50,247 nucleotides of DNA from an uncultured Bacteroidota bacterium (lineage in GTDB: Bacteria; Bacteroidota; Bacteroidia; Flavobacteriales; Flavobacteriaceae). A program made the translations under genes and the position numbers. Below are positions 25,545 through 34,655 of this stretch, piece after piece. Location: positions 1 to 50,247 of the forward strand of contig CAJWHM010000014.1 of assembly GCA_913041125.1 (NCBI GenBank), read 5' to 3'. Each line of letters starts with the position of its first letter. The first letter of the stretch is position 1. The notes beneath the pieces were generated by a model. The model searched no databases, was not told the DNA's origin, and saw only the letters and a list, made by a program, of their open reading frames with translations.

Positions 25545-27011
25545 ATGAGTAAAAAAATTGCTATTATTGGCTCTGGATTTTCTTCTTTATCAGCTGCTGC
25601 ATATTTAGCCAAAAAAAATTTTAAAGTACATGTATATGAAAAAAATAAAACTTTTGGAGGTAGAGCACGTCAACTAAAAAAACAAGGATTTACATTTGAC
25701 ATGGGGCCTTCATGGTATTGGATGCCTGATGTTTTCGAGTCATTTTATAATGACTTTGATAAAACAACTTCAGACTTTTATAAACTTGACAGATTGGATC
25801 CTGGATACCAAGTTGTTTTTGGAGAAAATGAAAGAATTTTAATTGGTGACTCTTTAGAAAAAATTTTTTCTGTTTTTGAAAAAGAGGAGAAGGGAAGCAG
25901 TATCAAGCTAAAAAGATTTATTAATATCGCTAAAGAAAATTATAATATTGCTATTAAAGATTTAGTTTATCGACCAGGTATATCACCACTAGAGTTAATT
26001 ACAAAAAAAACGATAAAAAAAATAAAATATTTTCTTAGCAATATAAAAAAAGATGTTTACAAGGATTTTCAAAGTCCCAAACTTCGACAAATTCTTCAGT
26101 TTCCAGTACTATTTTTAGGCGCAAAACCATCAAATACTCCTTCATTCTATAACTTCATGAATTATGCTGATTTTGGACTAGGGACATGGCATCCAGAAAA
26201 GGGAATGTATAGTATAGTTTTGGCTATGGTAGAGTTAGCCAAATCACTTGGCGTTAAATTTTATTCAGATTCAGAGATTGAAAAAATTTGTGTCGATAAA
26301 GACGGAAGAGCATATGGAATTAAGATTAAAAATAAATTAGTAAAAGCTGACATTGTATTGTCGGGTGCTGATTATCATCACTCTGAGAGTCTTCTTGATC
26401 CTAAATATAGAAGATATAGTGAAGCATATTGGAACAAAAAAACATTTGCCCCTTCATCTCTTTTATTCTATATAGGGTTAGACAAAAAAATAAAAAATGT
26501 GTCCCACCATACACTATTTTTTGATGTAGATTTTGATGAACATGCTGATTCCATTTATAATAATCCTTCATGGCCAAAAGATCCTTTATTTTATGTTAAT
26601 TTTCCCTCCATTTCTGATTCATCAATGGCCCCTAAAGGAAAAGAAGCTTGTTTTATTCTTATTCCTATTGCTCCAGGAATTGAAGACAGTAAAAAGCTTC
26701 GTGAAAAATACTTTAATAAAGTATTAGAAAGGTTAGAAAAACTAACCAAACAAAATATTAAGGATAATATAATTTTCTCTGAATCATTTTGTGTTAATGA
26801 TTTTATTAAAGAATATAATTCGTATAAGGGAAATGCTTATGGTCTAGCAAATACATTGTTTCAAACTGCTTTTTTAAGACCTAAATTAATAAGTAATAAG
26901 GTGAAAAACCTATACTTTACTGGCCAACTAACAGTCCCAGGCCCAGGAGTACCACCAGCAATAATTTCTGGTAAATTAGTTGCTGAATTGATATCTAAGG
27001 CTAATCCTTAG
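25545..27011 (+). CDS. crtI: phytoene desaturase
   Basis: This 488-residue FAD-dependent desaturase has IAIIGSGFSSLSAAAYLAKK at the N-terminus (FAD loop) and FTGQLTVPGPGVPPAIISGK at the C-terminus, both typical of CrtI. FDMGPSWYWMPDVFE is the signature of flavobacterial phytoene desaturases. It turns colourless phytoene into lycopene in the membrane and so supplies substrate for CruF, CrtD and CrtA. Phytoene synthase (crtB) often follows crtI but is absent here; the next gene is convergent and unrelated. The crtI stop overlaps that gene by 11 bases. Confidence 0.92.
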   Translation: MSKKIAIIGSGFSSLSAAAYLAKKNFKVHVYEKNKTFGGRARQLKKQGFTFDMGPSWYWMPDVFESFYNDFDKTTSDFYKLDRLDPGYQVVFGENERILIGDSLEKIFSVFEKEEKGSSIKLKRFINIAKENYNIAIKDLVYRPGISPLELITKKTIKKIKYFLSNIKKDVYKDFQSPKLRQILQFPVLFLGAKPSNTPSFYNFMNYADFGLGTWHPEKGMYSIVLAMVELAKSLGVKFYSDSEIEKICVDKDGRAYGIKIKNKLVKADIVLSGADYHHSESLLDPKYRRYSEAYWNKKTFAPSSLLFYIGLDKKIKNVSHHTLFFDVDFDEHADSIYNNPSWPKDPLFYVNFPSISDSSMAPKGKEACFILIPIAPGIEDSKKLREKYFNKVLERLEKLTKQNIKDNIIFSESFCVNDFIKEYNSYKGNAYGLANTLFQTAFLRPKLISNKVKNLYFTGQLTVPGPGVPPAIISGKLVAELISKANP

Positions 27012-27939
27012 GATTTAATACCCACCAAATAAATTCAAATTCACTATCTCTTACTGCAATAACAGAATCCAATAATTTTGTGCTTTCTATTAATGAATTT
27101 CTATATACTTGCAGTTGATCTTTTACACTATATTGCCATAAATCAAGTCTCTTGTATAAGTTATATTTTATAAACTTATCATTTTGTATATATTTTCTAT
27201 TTTCTATCCAGAATTCATTATAATCTACATCTACCCAAGGCAAGTCATAAACCCATTTATTGGCAATTTGATCAATAAATTGATTTACATAGCGCTCCTC
27301 ATTTTTCCCTGTATTTTCAATTAGATATCTTAACTCAGTACCATCGTAAATTTCGGTCATCTTTAAACCAACTTCTTTTGGCATTAGTCTAAATGTTCCG
27401 TCTAACTTTATAGCATCAAAATTTACCCTTGGAGGATCAAAAGGGTCTCGATTAACATACATCCCCATAGGGGAAAAATAATATTTGCCGTCAGGCTCTT
27501 CTTCATCTGGTTGCCAGTCAATGAAAATGCTGTCATTATCCTTTTCCCATCTATTGTATTGTTTTTGATATAATTCACTAACCCAATCTACCTGTTCAAT
27601 ATACGCATCAGTGTACGCGATTATTTTTTCTACTTCCTCTCTTAGATTCGTTAGATTTTCTATTCCGTCATGTCTATTGTCAGATTCTCCACCTTGCTGT
27701 TCAATTCCAAAGGATACAGTGACACCAAAAACTAATATTACAAACTCAACAATAGATTTTTTTACTCTATCCCAAAAATCTTTGATATCAAATCGATCTC
27801 CAAGGGTAATTAATTTTAAAAACCAATTAAGTTTTTCTCTTTCAATACCGGCAGACTCATCAGCTGCGTCAAATTCCTCTCTAGATATAAATCCGTCTTT
27901 ATTGGTGTCTATCTTATCAAATTCGTCTTTTTTAGCCAT
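27001..27939 (-). CDS. EF-hand membrane protein of unknown function
   Basis: This 312-residue protein is built of unrelated parts. An EF-hand calcium loop lies at residues 11-22 (DTNKDGFISREE, all ligand positions canonical). A transmembrane helix is near 63-79 (VEFVILVFGVTVSFGIE). A helical, Trp/Tyr-rich C-terminal region follows (residues 90-312). The helix followed by helical repeats recalls the DUF6090-like proteins common in Bacteroidota, but I cannot confirm membership. Only one EF-hand is visible. The gene lies 79 bases after addB on the same strand and may be co-transcribed. Its 3' end overlaps crtI. A calcium-sensing membrane role is inference. Confidence 0.7.
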   Translation of the reverse strand: MAKKDEFDKIDTNKDGFISREEFDAADESAGIEREKLNWFLKLITLGDRFDIKDFWDRVKKSIVEFVILVFGVTVSFGIEQQGGESDNRHDGIENLTNLREEVEKIIAYTDAYIEQVDWVSELYQKQYNRWEKDNDSIFIDWQPDEEEPDGKYYFSPMGMYVNRDPFDPPRVNFDAIKLDGTFRLMPKEVGLKMTEIYDGTELRYLIENTGKNEERYVNQFIDQIANKWVYDLPWVDVDYNEFWIENRKYIQNDKFIKYNLYKRLDLWQYSVKDQLQVYRNSLIESTKLLDSVIAVRDSEFEFIWWVLNPKD

Positions 27940-28018
27940 AATCTAAAACAAAAAAGGATTAAGTAAATTTAAAAAAATGAGTTTACACATTACTTTAAAA
28001 TTATAATTTTTCTACTAA

Positions 28019-30727
28019 TTATCTATTCTTGAAAGGGGTACTAGGGTCAAATATCTCTTTCATTAACTCAAAGAGTTCATTTTCAAAACAGGTTTTAGAA
28101 TCTAAATCTATTTCTAAAATATTTTTTTGCTTTAGATTAATTCTTACCGAAGCAGGAATAAAATCATTTTTAAACGATTTAAGAGGTATAACTCCTGCGA
28201 TAGTTTTTTTATTGCAAAAATCATCTTTCAGAAAACTTGCATACATAAGAACTTGAAAAAGAGGACTTTTTTTGATATTTGTTCTTACCTCCGTCCATTC
28301 TTTAAACATCATATCTGAATCTATTACTTTTCCAGTCTTGTAATCAATAAACCTTAAAACATCATTTGAAATATCAATGCGATCGACAGTTCCTCTAAAA
28401 TTTATTTCTTTATTTAAACTTTTAACATAGATTGTTTTTTGAAATTTATGTTCAAGAGCTAAAATTTTTATTTTATCACCCTTTTTAACTCTTGTTTTTT
28501 CATCAATAATAAATTTTTCAAGAATCTTTTCTATAATGTTAATAGTTAATTTATTCTTACCATAGAGGAAATGTTTTGTTGTATTTAAATTTTGACTTTT
28601 CTCTTCCAAAGTTTTGTGTAGGATATTTAACATTTTATCATAATTATTTTCTTTCAATTCCTTATTTAAATAAGGAGTGTATAAGCTTTCCAATACTTGA
28701 TGCATTAATGTTCCTTTTTCCATTGCATTAAATTGTCTTTCCCAATTCATATCATTTTTTATTTTAAGTAATCGCTCTTGATAAAAGGAGTAAGGATTTC
28801 TTATAAATAGTGATAATGAAGAAGGAGAAAACCCTTCGTTGGCTATTTTTTCTAAATGCAATAGAACTTTTTTTGACTTAATTCCTATTTTCTCTGAATC
28901 AAATTGTTTTGGTAGTGATGGTTCTATTTGATTAAGTTTTAATAAATGTTTTTCTTTTTTAAAATATTCTAATTGGTAGAGAAATCGGCTTGGTTCAGCA
29001 GTAATAAGTCCTTTTGAAGAATTATTATATAGCAGATAAATATTTTTTGCCCTCTGTAGTAATCTAAAAAAGTGATATGAATACAGATGATCTTTTTCAA
29101 TAAATGTATTCATTCCAAATTTTTTTCTTACATCAAATGGGATCCAAGAATAATTTGATTTTCCTTCAGGCAATATACCTTCGTTTACATTTGTTAAAAT
29201 AATATTATCAAAATCCAAAAGACGAGTTTCTAAAAGACCCATAATTTGAATTCCGTTTAAAGGGTCTCCTTTAAAATCAAACTTTTCTTGATTTACTAAT
29301 GACTCAAAAACTGTTTTAATATCCAACAAGCTGTTTAGAAAATTATATTTCTGATTAAGCTCTTTTATCGATTTAAATACATCAAGAAAATATTCACAAG
29401 CTTGAATTTGAAAAGGGTCAAGGTTTTGTTTACTTAAACTCTTTCTTAAAGTTATAACTATTTCGACGAGTTGATTTAAAAATTCATCAACTTTATGAAA
29501 AGGGGAAAATAATAGAAGTGCTTTAGATCCTTTTCCACAAATTATATTTGAGGTGATATAGTTAGTTTTAAAATTTTCAATCCACCTATATATTTTATTT
29601 TTTGATTTGTTTAATATTAATTTAGATATGTTATTATTCAAAAAATCATAGATTAATCTTAATTGATAGCCTTTACTGATATGATTTATATGTAATTCAA
29701 AAAACATTACAAAAAAATTCATTAAAGATGTATATCTAATTGGATATCCCATTGTAATATTTAAAGGAGTTTTAAGATCTGGCATTGAAGACAGTGAAAG
29801 CTGCAAAAGGTTTTCATCTCCCAAAACTACAGCAGTTGATTTTTTTGGTTTTCTTTTATGTAAGTCACATGCAATTTGAATAGCAGTTTTTGCCTGAATA
29901 TCATTATTAATAGTGCTAATGATTTCAATTTTTTTTGGCTTTGAAAAACAATTTTGAAGATGTGGCGATTTTTTTTTCTTCAAAAATCTCCATTCTTTAT
30001 AATATTTTCTTATAAAAAATCCAGCGCTATGATATGGATCTTCAAAAAAGGATTTGTCAATATCCCATATAATTTCAGCTTTATTTTGAGCAATAAGTTC
30101 TTGAATCAAGATTTCTTCACCTTTATTTAGTGCATTAAATCCAACAAAAAAATGATAAGGGAGTTCGTGTTGTATATAAAAGGGTATATTTTTTACAGCT
30201 TCTTTTATTTGAAGTCCAGAATATCCTTTTTGATTTTCTAATAAATTTTCACTAAAACTCTGATAATACAATAAAAAATGTTTCTGAAGCTTAGAATAAT
30301 TTTTACTCAAACCATCTTTTTCATTTCCCCATCTTTCAATATTTTCTATTGCATTGAGATAACTGTATATTTCTTTAGCATCAACTAGTTGATTATCAAT
30401 TTCATTAAACTCCGATAATAAATTAGGTGCCCATTGAGAAAATTGATGAAAAAATTCTAATTCTTTTTTTGGAGTAAGTGATTTGTAAATAGAATAAAAA
30501 TTACATAAAAGCTCGATTTTGGACAAGGCCCTTAGTCCCGAGAGATCGGTTACAAATTCTGATATACTCATGATATTTGGGGAAACAATAGGCTTGTCAA
30601 TCACTTTTTTTATTGATTCTTTTAAAAAACTAACAGCACGTATTGTGGGTACTATAATTTTAAGATTTTCAATATTTGAATTGACTTTTAAAATTTTTTC
30701 TGCTACCTCTTCTAAAAATGTTTTCAT
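28019..30727 (-). CDS. addB: PD-(D/E)XK nuclease, AddB-like subunit
   Basis: This 902-residue protein has an N-terminal AddB-like, helicase-derived region (IVPTIRAVSFLKESIKK) and a C-terminal RecB-type nuclease domain. The nuclease motif is TVDRIDIS...LRFIDYKTGK, with Asp, Asp and Lys in place. SPSSLSLFIRNPYSFYQERL opens the nuclease domain. The N-terminal helicase motifs are degenerate and no clear Walker A is seen, as expected for AddB. No Fe-S-type cysteine cluster is obvious. It begins 15 bases after addA stops, so the two are translated together. The pair resects double-strand breaks for RecA loading. Confidence 0.88.
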   Translation of the reverse strand: MKTFLEEVAEKILKVNSNIENLKIIVPTIRAVSFLKESIKKVIDKPIVSPNIMSISEFVTDLSGLRALSKIELLCNFYSIYKSLTPKKELEFFHQFSQWAPNLLSEFNEIDNQLVDAKEIYSYLNAIENIERWGNEKDGLSKNYSKLQKHFLLYYQSFSENLLENQKGYSGLQIKEAVKNIPFYIQHELPYHFFVGFNALNKGEEILIQELIAQNKAEIIWDIDKSFFEDPYHSAGFFIRKYYKEWRFLKKKKSPHLQNCFSKPKKIEIISTINNDIQAKTAIQIACDLHKRKPKKSTAVVLGDENLLQLSLSSMPDLKTPLNITMGYPIRYTSLMNFFVMFFELHINHISKGYQLRLIYDFLNNNISKLILNKSKNKIYRWIENFKTNYITSNIICGKGSKALLLFSPFHKVDEFLNQLVEIVITLRKSLSKQNLDPFQIQACEYFLDVFKSIKELNQKYNFLNSLLDIKTVFESLVNQEKFDFKGDPLNGIQIMGLLETRLLDFDNIILTNVNEGILPEGKSNYSWIPFDVRKKFGMNTFIEKDHLYSYHFFRLLQRAKNIYLLYNNSSKGLITAEPSRFLYQLEYFKKEKHLLKLNQIEPSLPKQFDSEKIGIKSKKVLLHLEKIANEGFSPSSLSLFIRNPYSFYQERLLKIKNDMNWERQFNAMEKGTLMHQVLESLYTPYLNKELKENNYDKMLNILHKTLEEKSQNLNTTKHFLYGKNKLTINIIEKILEKFIIDEKTRVKKGDKIKILALEHKFQKTIYVKSLNKEINFRGTVDRIDISNDVLRFIDYKTGKVIDSDMMFKEWTEVRTNIKKSPLFQVLMYASFLKDDFCNKKTIAGVIPLKSFKNDFIPASVRINLKQKNILEIDLDSKTCFENELFELMKEIFDPSTPFKNR

Positions 30728-30742
30728 TTTAAAATGATAATT

Positions 30743-33700
30743 TTAATCATCAGTGAACTTTATTATTTGAAGGTCATTATTTATATAAATCAAAAAGTTT
30801 TCAATCCTTTTATATCCCATCTCTTTGAACAAATTTGAATAAGTATGAATTTGCTCTCTGTCCCTTTTTTTTGGTCTACCAGTTTTATAGTCCATAAGAC
30901 TTATCTTCCCTGATGAAGATATATTTATTCGATCAGGCCTAAAAGTAGGACCTGATGGAACTAATAATTCTTTTTCACAAAGCACTCTATCTCTTCCGTC
31001 AAAAAATTTACTTAATTCTGGATGATTAACTATTTGAAACAGTTTTTTTTCAATACTTAGTTTTAAATCTTCATGGAGAATATTATCACTAATCGCTTTT
31101 TCTAATACATCAGAAATTTTATCCTTAATTGTGATTTCTGATAATAAATTATGTATTAATAATCCATGGTTTTTTGCTTCATTTAAATCTTCATCGCTAT
31201 CACCTTTTGTTATAATTCTTTTTCTCCACTGTGAATTTAATTTGTAATTAGTGTGCGGATTTTTATTTTGAATTTTATTTTGAATTTGAAATTTATCAGG
31301 TAATTTCCCCAGAATGAAAGTGTTTTCTGAATCTAGTGTTAATCCTTTAGATACGACATAATCCTTAAACCAATGGGCATAAGAAGAACCAGCTATGGAA
31401 ACTTCTTTAGTTATCACAAATAATGCGTTTTGAGCTCTAGTTAGAGCTACATAGAGAACATTTATTGCGTCTATTTTCTGATTTAATCTATGAGAGTCAT
31501 GAAATTGAATGGCGTCCTTACCAAAATTTTGGATCTGTTTTGTGAAATTAAACCATCCCCACTTAATTTTTTTTAATTTACCACTTTTAAAAGGATACCA
31601 AATTTTTTCATTTAAATTAGGATGTATTAATGTATCAAGAAAGGGTAAAATAACTATCGGAAATTCTAATCCTTTTGCTTGGTGAATTGTCATGAGTTTG
31701 ATAGAGTCCTCGGAATTTGATATTGTAACATTTAAGTTCTTAGATTCATTTTCCCAATATCTTAAAAAAGATAAGATTGATGATGAACTATCTCTTGAAT
31801 AATTAAATACCTCTTCCATAAATGAGGATACATATACATCGGCAATATTCAGTATTGATAAATTGACTAAAAAATAATCCACTGCTTCAAGCAGAGTTTT
31901 TGAAAAAGCTTCATTTAAATTTATATTAAAATCAAAAATCTTATTCAATTGATAAAAAAAATTGTGAGTTTTGAGTTTTAAATTTGAAATAGCAAATTCA
32001 TAATATTCTTTTTTTTCTTTATTGTAAAATTCCCAAAGTATATCAAGTATGATTTTATGTTGTTCCGAGGAATCAGGATTTAAAGTCAGTTTTAAAAGTG
32101 CAATAATCAATTGAACTTTTTCGGAATTTGAAACTTTCAGAGCCTCAGAAGAAATTATTTTAAACCCCTCATTAGTTAAAATGTTTCCTAATTCTGTAGC
32201 TTGACTTTTTTTTCTAACTAGAATTGCAATTTCACTTTTGGAATATCCTTTTTCAACAAGTTTTTTTAAAATGGTAATTGTTTTTGAAGCATATAAAGAT
32301 TTATTAATTTCTTCATTTCTCCCTTTTTCAATTGATTCAATTTGTACATAACCCTGTCCTTTATTATTTAAATTATTACTTTTCTCCCTATAAAGAGCCT
32401 GATATTCTTTGTCGTTAATTTTTTTTGCAATAGTATCAAAAAAATCATTATTAAAATTTACTATTTCTTTAGTTGAGCGAAAATTTTTCTTTAAAATTTT
32501 GTTTTGAGCCACAATTTGAAAAGGGTTGTGTTTTTTATTAATAAGATCTAGAAATTGATTCATATCACCTCCTCTCCATCTATATATTGATTGCTTAGGA
32601 TCTCCCACTAATATCAATCTACCTGATAATCCTGATATATTTTCACTCTCCAGAGAATTGGCTATTAATGGGATCAAATTAGACCACTGAAGTGAAGAGG
32701 TATCTTGAAATTCATCAAGAAAATAATATTTATACCTTTCTCCTAACCTTTCAAATATAAAGGGAGCTGATTCACCATTAACTAAACGATTTATTTTTTT
32801 GTTAAATGTCCCTAGTAAGCATACTTGTTTATCACTTTGTATTTCCTCTAGGCGCTTTTCCATGAATTGTAAAAGCATTCTAGGTGTCCATGATTTAAGT
32901 GTCTGTTTAATTAAAAAATATTGTCCTACGTAACTTTTTATTTCATCAAAATTTTCTTTGATTTTAAGTCTATTATTATCAATTAAAGATTTTTTATATT
33001 CGGATAAGGCTTTATTGTATAATGGTTTATCTCCATTAAGGCAAGATTCTAAATTAGAATTAAAAAGGCTTGAAAAATTACATTCTTTTACTTTTTTTAA
33101 ATTATTATGTATTAGTCTTTGTTTGAAATCTTCTGCAACAAGTCCAATAGAAATTAAAAATTCTAATCCTTCTTCAGCAAGTTCAATAGCTTTGTCTCTA
33201 GATTTTTTTAGTTCTTTTTTTAATAGAATTTTATCATTTTTAAGCTCAACTAGGTTTTTATTTTTTAAGTCTTTTACCGGAATATGATTAGTTTCGTTGT
33301 TCAATATATAAATGAATTCCTCAAGTTCTTTTTGAATATCCCAATCCTTTTCATTGTCGATTTTTTCATAACTAAAATCCAATAAAACTTCAGACAAAAA
33401 TTCATTGTCTCCAAACTCATCAATTATTGAAAGTATTGTTTCTTCAAATAAAAATTTAGGATCTATAATAGCTTCAAACCCATATGATAATTTAAATTCT
33501 CTATGAAAAGTTCTGACTAATCTATAAGTAAACTTATCTATAGTAATAACATCAAAACTACCATACTCTAAAATAATTTTTTTTAAAATTTGATCTGATC
33601 TAAAAGCTAATTCTTTTTCTGAAATATTTAAAAAATCACATAATGTTCCAACTATACGAGTTTCACTAGACGGGATTTTTGATAATGAAAATAAAATTGA

Positions 33701-33871
33701 AAGAATACGCTTCTTTAATTCTTTTACTGCTTTATTAGTAAAAGTTAGGGCTAAAAAGTTTCTAAAAGATGGTCTTGAAGTATCTTCTAGTAAAATTTTA
33801 AGATATTCTAAAACGAGGTTAAATGTTTTACCAGATCCCGCTGAAGCACTAATTATTTGAAAATTTGAAAT
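30743..33871 (-). CDS. addA: UvrD/RecB-like helicase-nuclease, AddA-like; non-canonical start
   Basis: This superfamily 1 helicase has about 1042 residues. Walker A is SASAGSGKT with Lys at residue 15. Motif II is LDEFQDTSS near residue 390, GDPKQSIYRWRGGD is motif III, and the late motifs include MTIHQAKGLEFPIV and VALTRAQNAL. A C-terminal PD-(D/E)XK nuclease follows (RPDRINIS...LMDYKTGR). An ORF beginning at an in-frame TTG (33397) would lose Walker A. Upstream the frame is open to a stop at 33887-33889, but it contains no ATG, GTG or TTG before the motif. I chose the ATT at 33871, giving a natural N-terminus (x-SNFQIISASAG). The ATT at 33880 is also possible. It pairs with the addB gene downstream. 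Confidence 0.88.
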   Translation of the reverse strand: MSNFQIISASAGSGKTFNLVLEYLKILLEDTSRPSFRNFLALTFTNKAVKELKKRILSILFSLSKIPSSETRIVGTLCDFLNISEKELAFRSDQILKKIILEYGSFDVITIDKFTYRLVRTFHREFKLSYGFEAIIDPKFLFEETILSIIDEFGDNEFLSEVLLDFSYEKIDNEKDWDIQKELEEFIYILNNETNHIPVKDLKNKNLVELKNDKILLKKELKKSRDKAIELAEEGLEFLISIGLVAEDFKQRLIHNNLKKVKECNFSSLFNSNLESCLNGDKPLYNKALSEYKKSLIDNNRLKIKENFDEIKSYVGQYFLIKQTLKSWTPRMLLQFMEKRLEEIQSDKQVCLLGTFNKKINRLVNGESAPFIFERLGERYKYYFLDEFQDTSSLQWSNLIPLIANSLESENISGLSGRLILVGDPKQSIYRWRGGDMNQFLDLINKKHNPFQIVAQNKILKKNFRSTKEIVNFNNDFFDTIAKKINDKEYQALYREKSNNLNNKGQGYVQIESIEKGRNEEINKSLYASKTITILKKLVEKGYSKSEIAILVRKKSQATELGNILTNEGFKIISSEALKVSNSEKVQLIIALLKLTLNPDSSEQHKIILDILWEFYNKEKKEYYEFAISNLKLKTHNFFYQLNKIFDFNINLNEAFSKTLLEAVDYFLVNLSILNIADVYVSSFMEEVFNYSRDSSSSILSFLRYWENESKNLNVTISNSEDSIKLMTIHQAKGLEFPIVILPFLDTLIHPNLNEKIWYPFKSGKLKKIKWGWFNFTKQIQNFGKDAIQFHDSHRLNQKIDAINVLYVALTRAQNALFVITKEVSIAGSSYAHWFKDYVVSKGLTLDSENTFILGKLPDKFQIQNKIQNKNPHTNYKLNSQWRKRIITKGDSDEDLNEAKNHGLLIHNLLSEITIKDKISDVLEKAISDNILHEDLKLSIEKKLFQIVNHPELSKFFDGRDRVLCEKELLVPSGPTFRPDRINISSSGKISLMDYKTGRPKKRDREQIHTYSNLFKEMGYKRIENFLIYINNDLQIIKFTDD

Positions 33872-33972
33872 AAGAAAAATTTTAAATTATATTACTAAAA
33901 ATAAAGCTTTTAAAAACTTAGTCAGTTTTTGAAAAAAGAAATTTTATTTTTATAAAAATTTAAATATTAATT

Positions 33973-34581
33973 ATGTCTTTCGAATTACCAAAATTACCTT
34001 ATGCTTATGACGCGTTGGAACCGCATATAGATGCACGTACAATGGAAATACATCACAGCAAACACCACAATGGATATACTACAAACCTAAACAATGCTGT
34101 TTCTGGTACTCCAATGGCTCAACAATCAATAGAAGAAATTCTAAAAAATTTAAATCTTGATAACAAAGCTGTTAGAAACAATGGTGGAGGTTATTATAAT
34201 CATCGCCTATTTTGGAATATTATGTCTCCTGATGGAGGAGGAAGTCCTAATGGCGAATTAGCAGAGGCCATAAATAATGAGTTTGATTCATTTGATCAAT
34301 TTAAGTCAGACTTTGCTAAGGCAGCTGCTACACAATTTGGATCTGGTTGGGCATGGCTTTGTGTTCATAAAGGAGGTGCTTTAGAAGTTTGTGCTACAGC
34401 TAATCAAGATAATCCTCTAATGCCTGGTATTAGCTGTGGAGGGAGTCCAATCCTAGGAATAGATGTATGGGAGCATGCATACTATTTAAATTATCAAAAC
34501 AGGCGTCCTGATTACATTAATGCTTTTTTCAACGTAATAGATTGGAAAAAAGTAAATGAACTTTATCTTAAGGGAAGATAA
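33973..34581 (+). CDS. sodB: Fe/Mn superoxide dismutase
   Basis: This 202-residue SOD of the iron/manganese family starts [18 protein letters not shown]. The metal ligands are the His of HHSKHHNGY, the His of [11 protein letters not shown], and the Asp and His of [11 protein letters not shown]. The C-terminal [12 protein letters not shown] is typical. Which metal it prefers cannot be decided securely from sequence. It is cytoplasmic (no signal peptide) and converts superoxide to peroxide and oxygen. It is divergent from addA and convergent with purF, with a probable shared terminator at 34595-34628. TATTTTTA at 33945-33952 is a near-consensus -7 element. Confidence 0.95.
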   Translation: MSFELPKLPYAYDALEPHIDARTMEIHHSKHHNGYTTNLNNAVSGTPMAQQSIEEILKNLNLDNKAVRNNGGGYYNHRLFWNIMSPDGGGSPNGELAEAINNEFDSFDQFKSDFAKAAATQFGSGWAWLCVHKGGALEVCATANQDNPLMPGISCGGSPILGIDVWEHAYYLNYQNRRPDYINAFFNVIDWKKVNELYLKGR

Positions 34582-34594
34582 TGTATTATTCAAA

Positions 34595-34628
34595 AATGGG
34601 TCAGGAATTGATTAATTTTTGACCTATT
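34595..34628. terminator. bidirectional hairpin between sod and purF
   Basis: AATGGGTCA (34595-34603) pairs with TGACCTATT (34620-34628) over nine positions with one G-T pair and a 16-base loop. An A run precedes it and a T-rich stretch follows. It could stop transcripts from both convergent genes. Confidence 0.5.
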
Positions 34629-34655
34629 ATTTTCAAAATTTACAAATTAAATTTT

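Noticed and set aside
33397-33397. TTG at 33397 as the start of addA
   Set aside because: It would remove the Walker A motif and about 158 residues that translate cleanly in the same frame.
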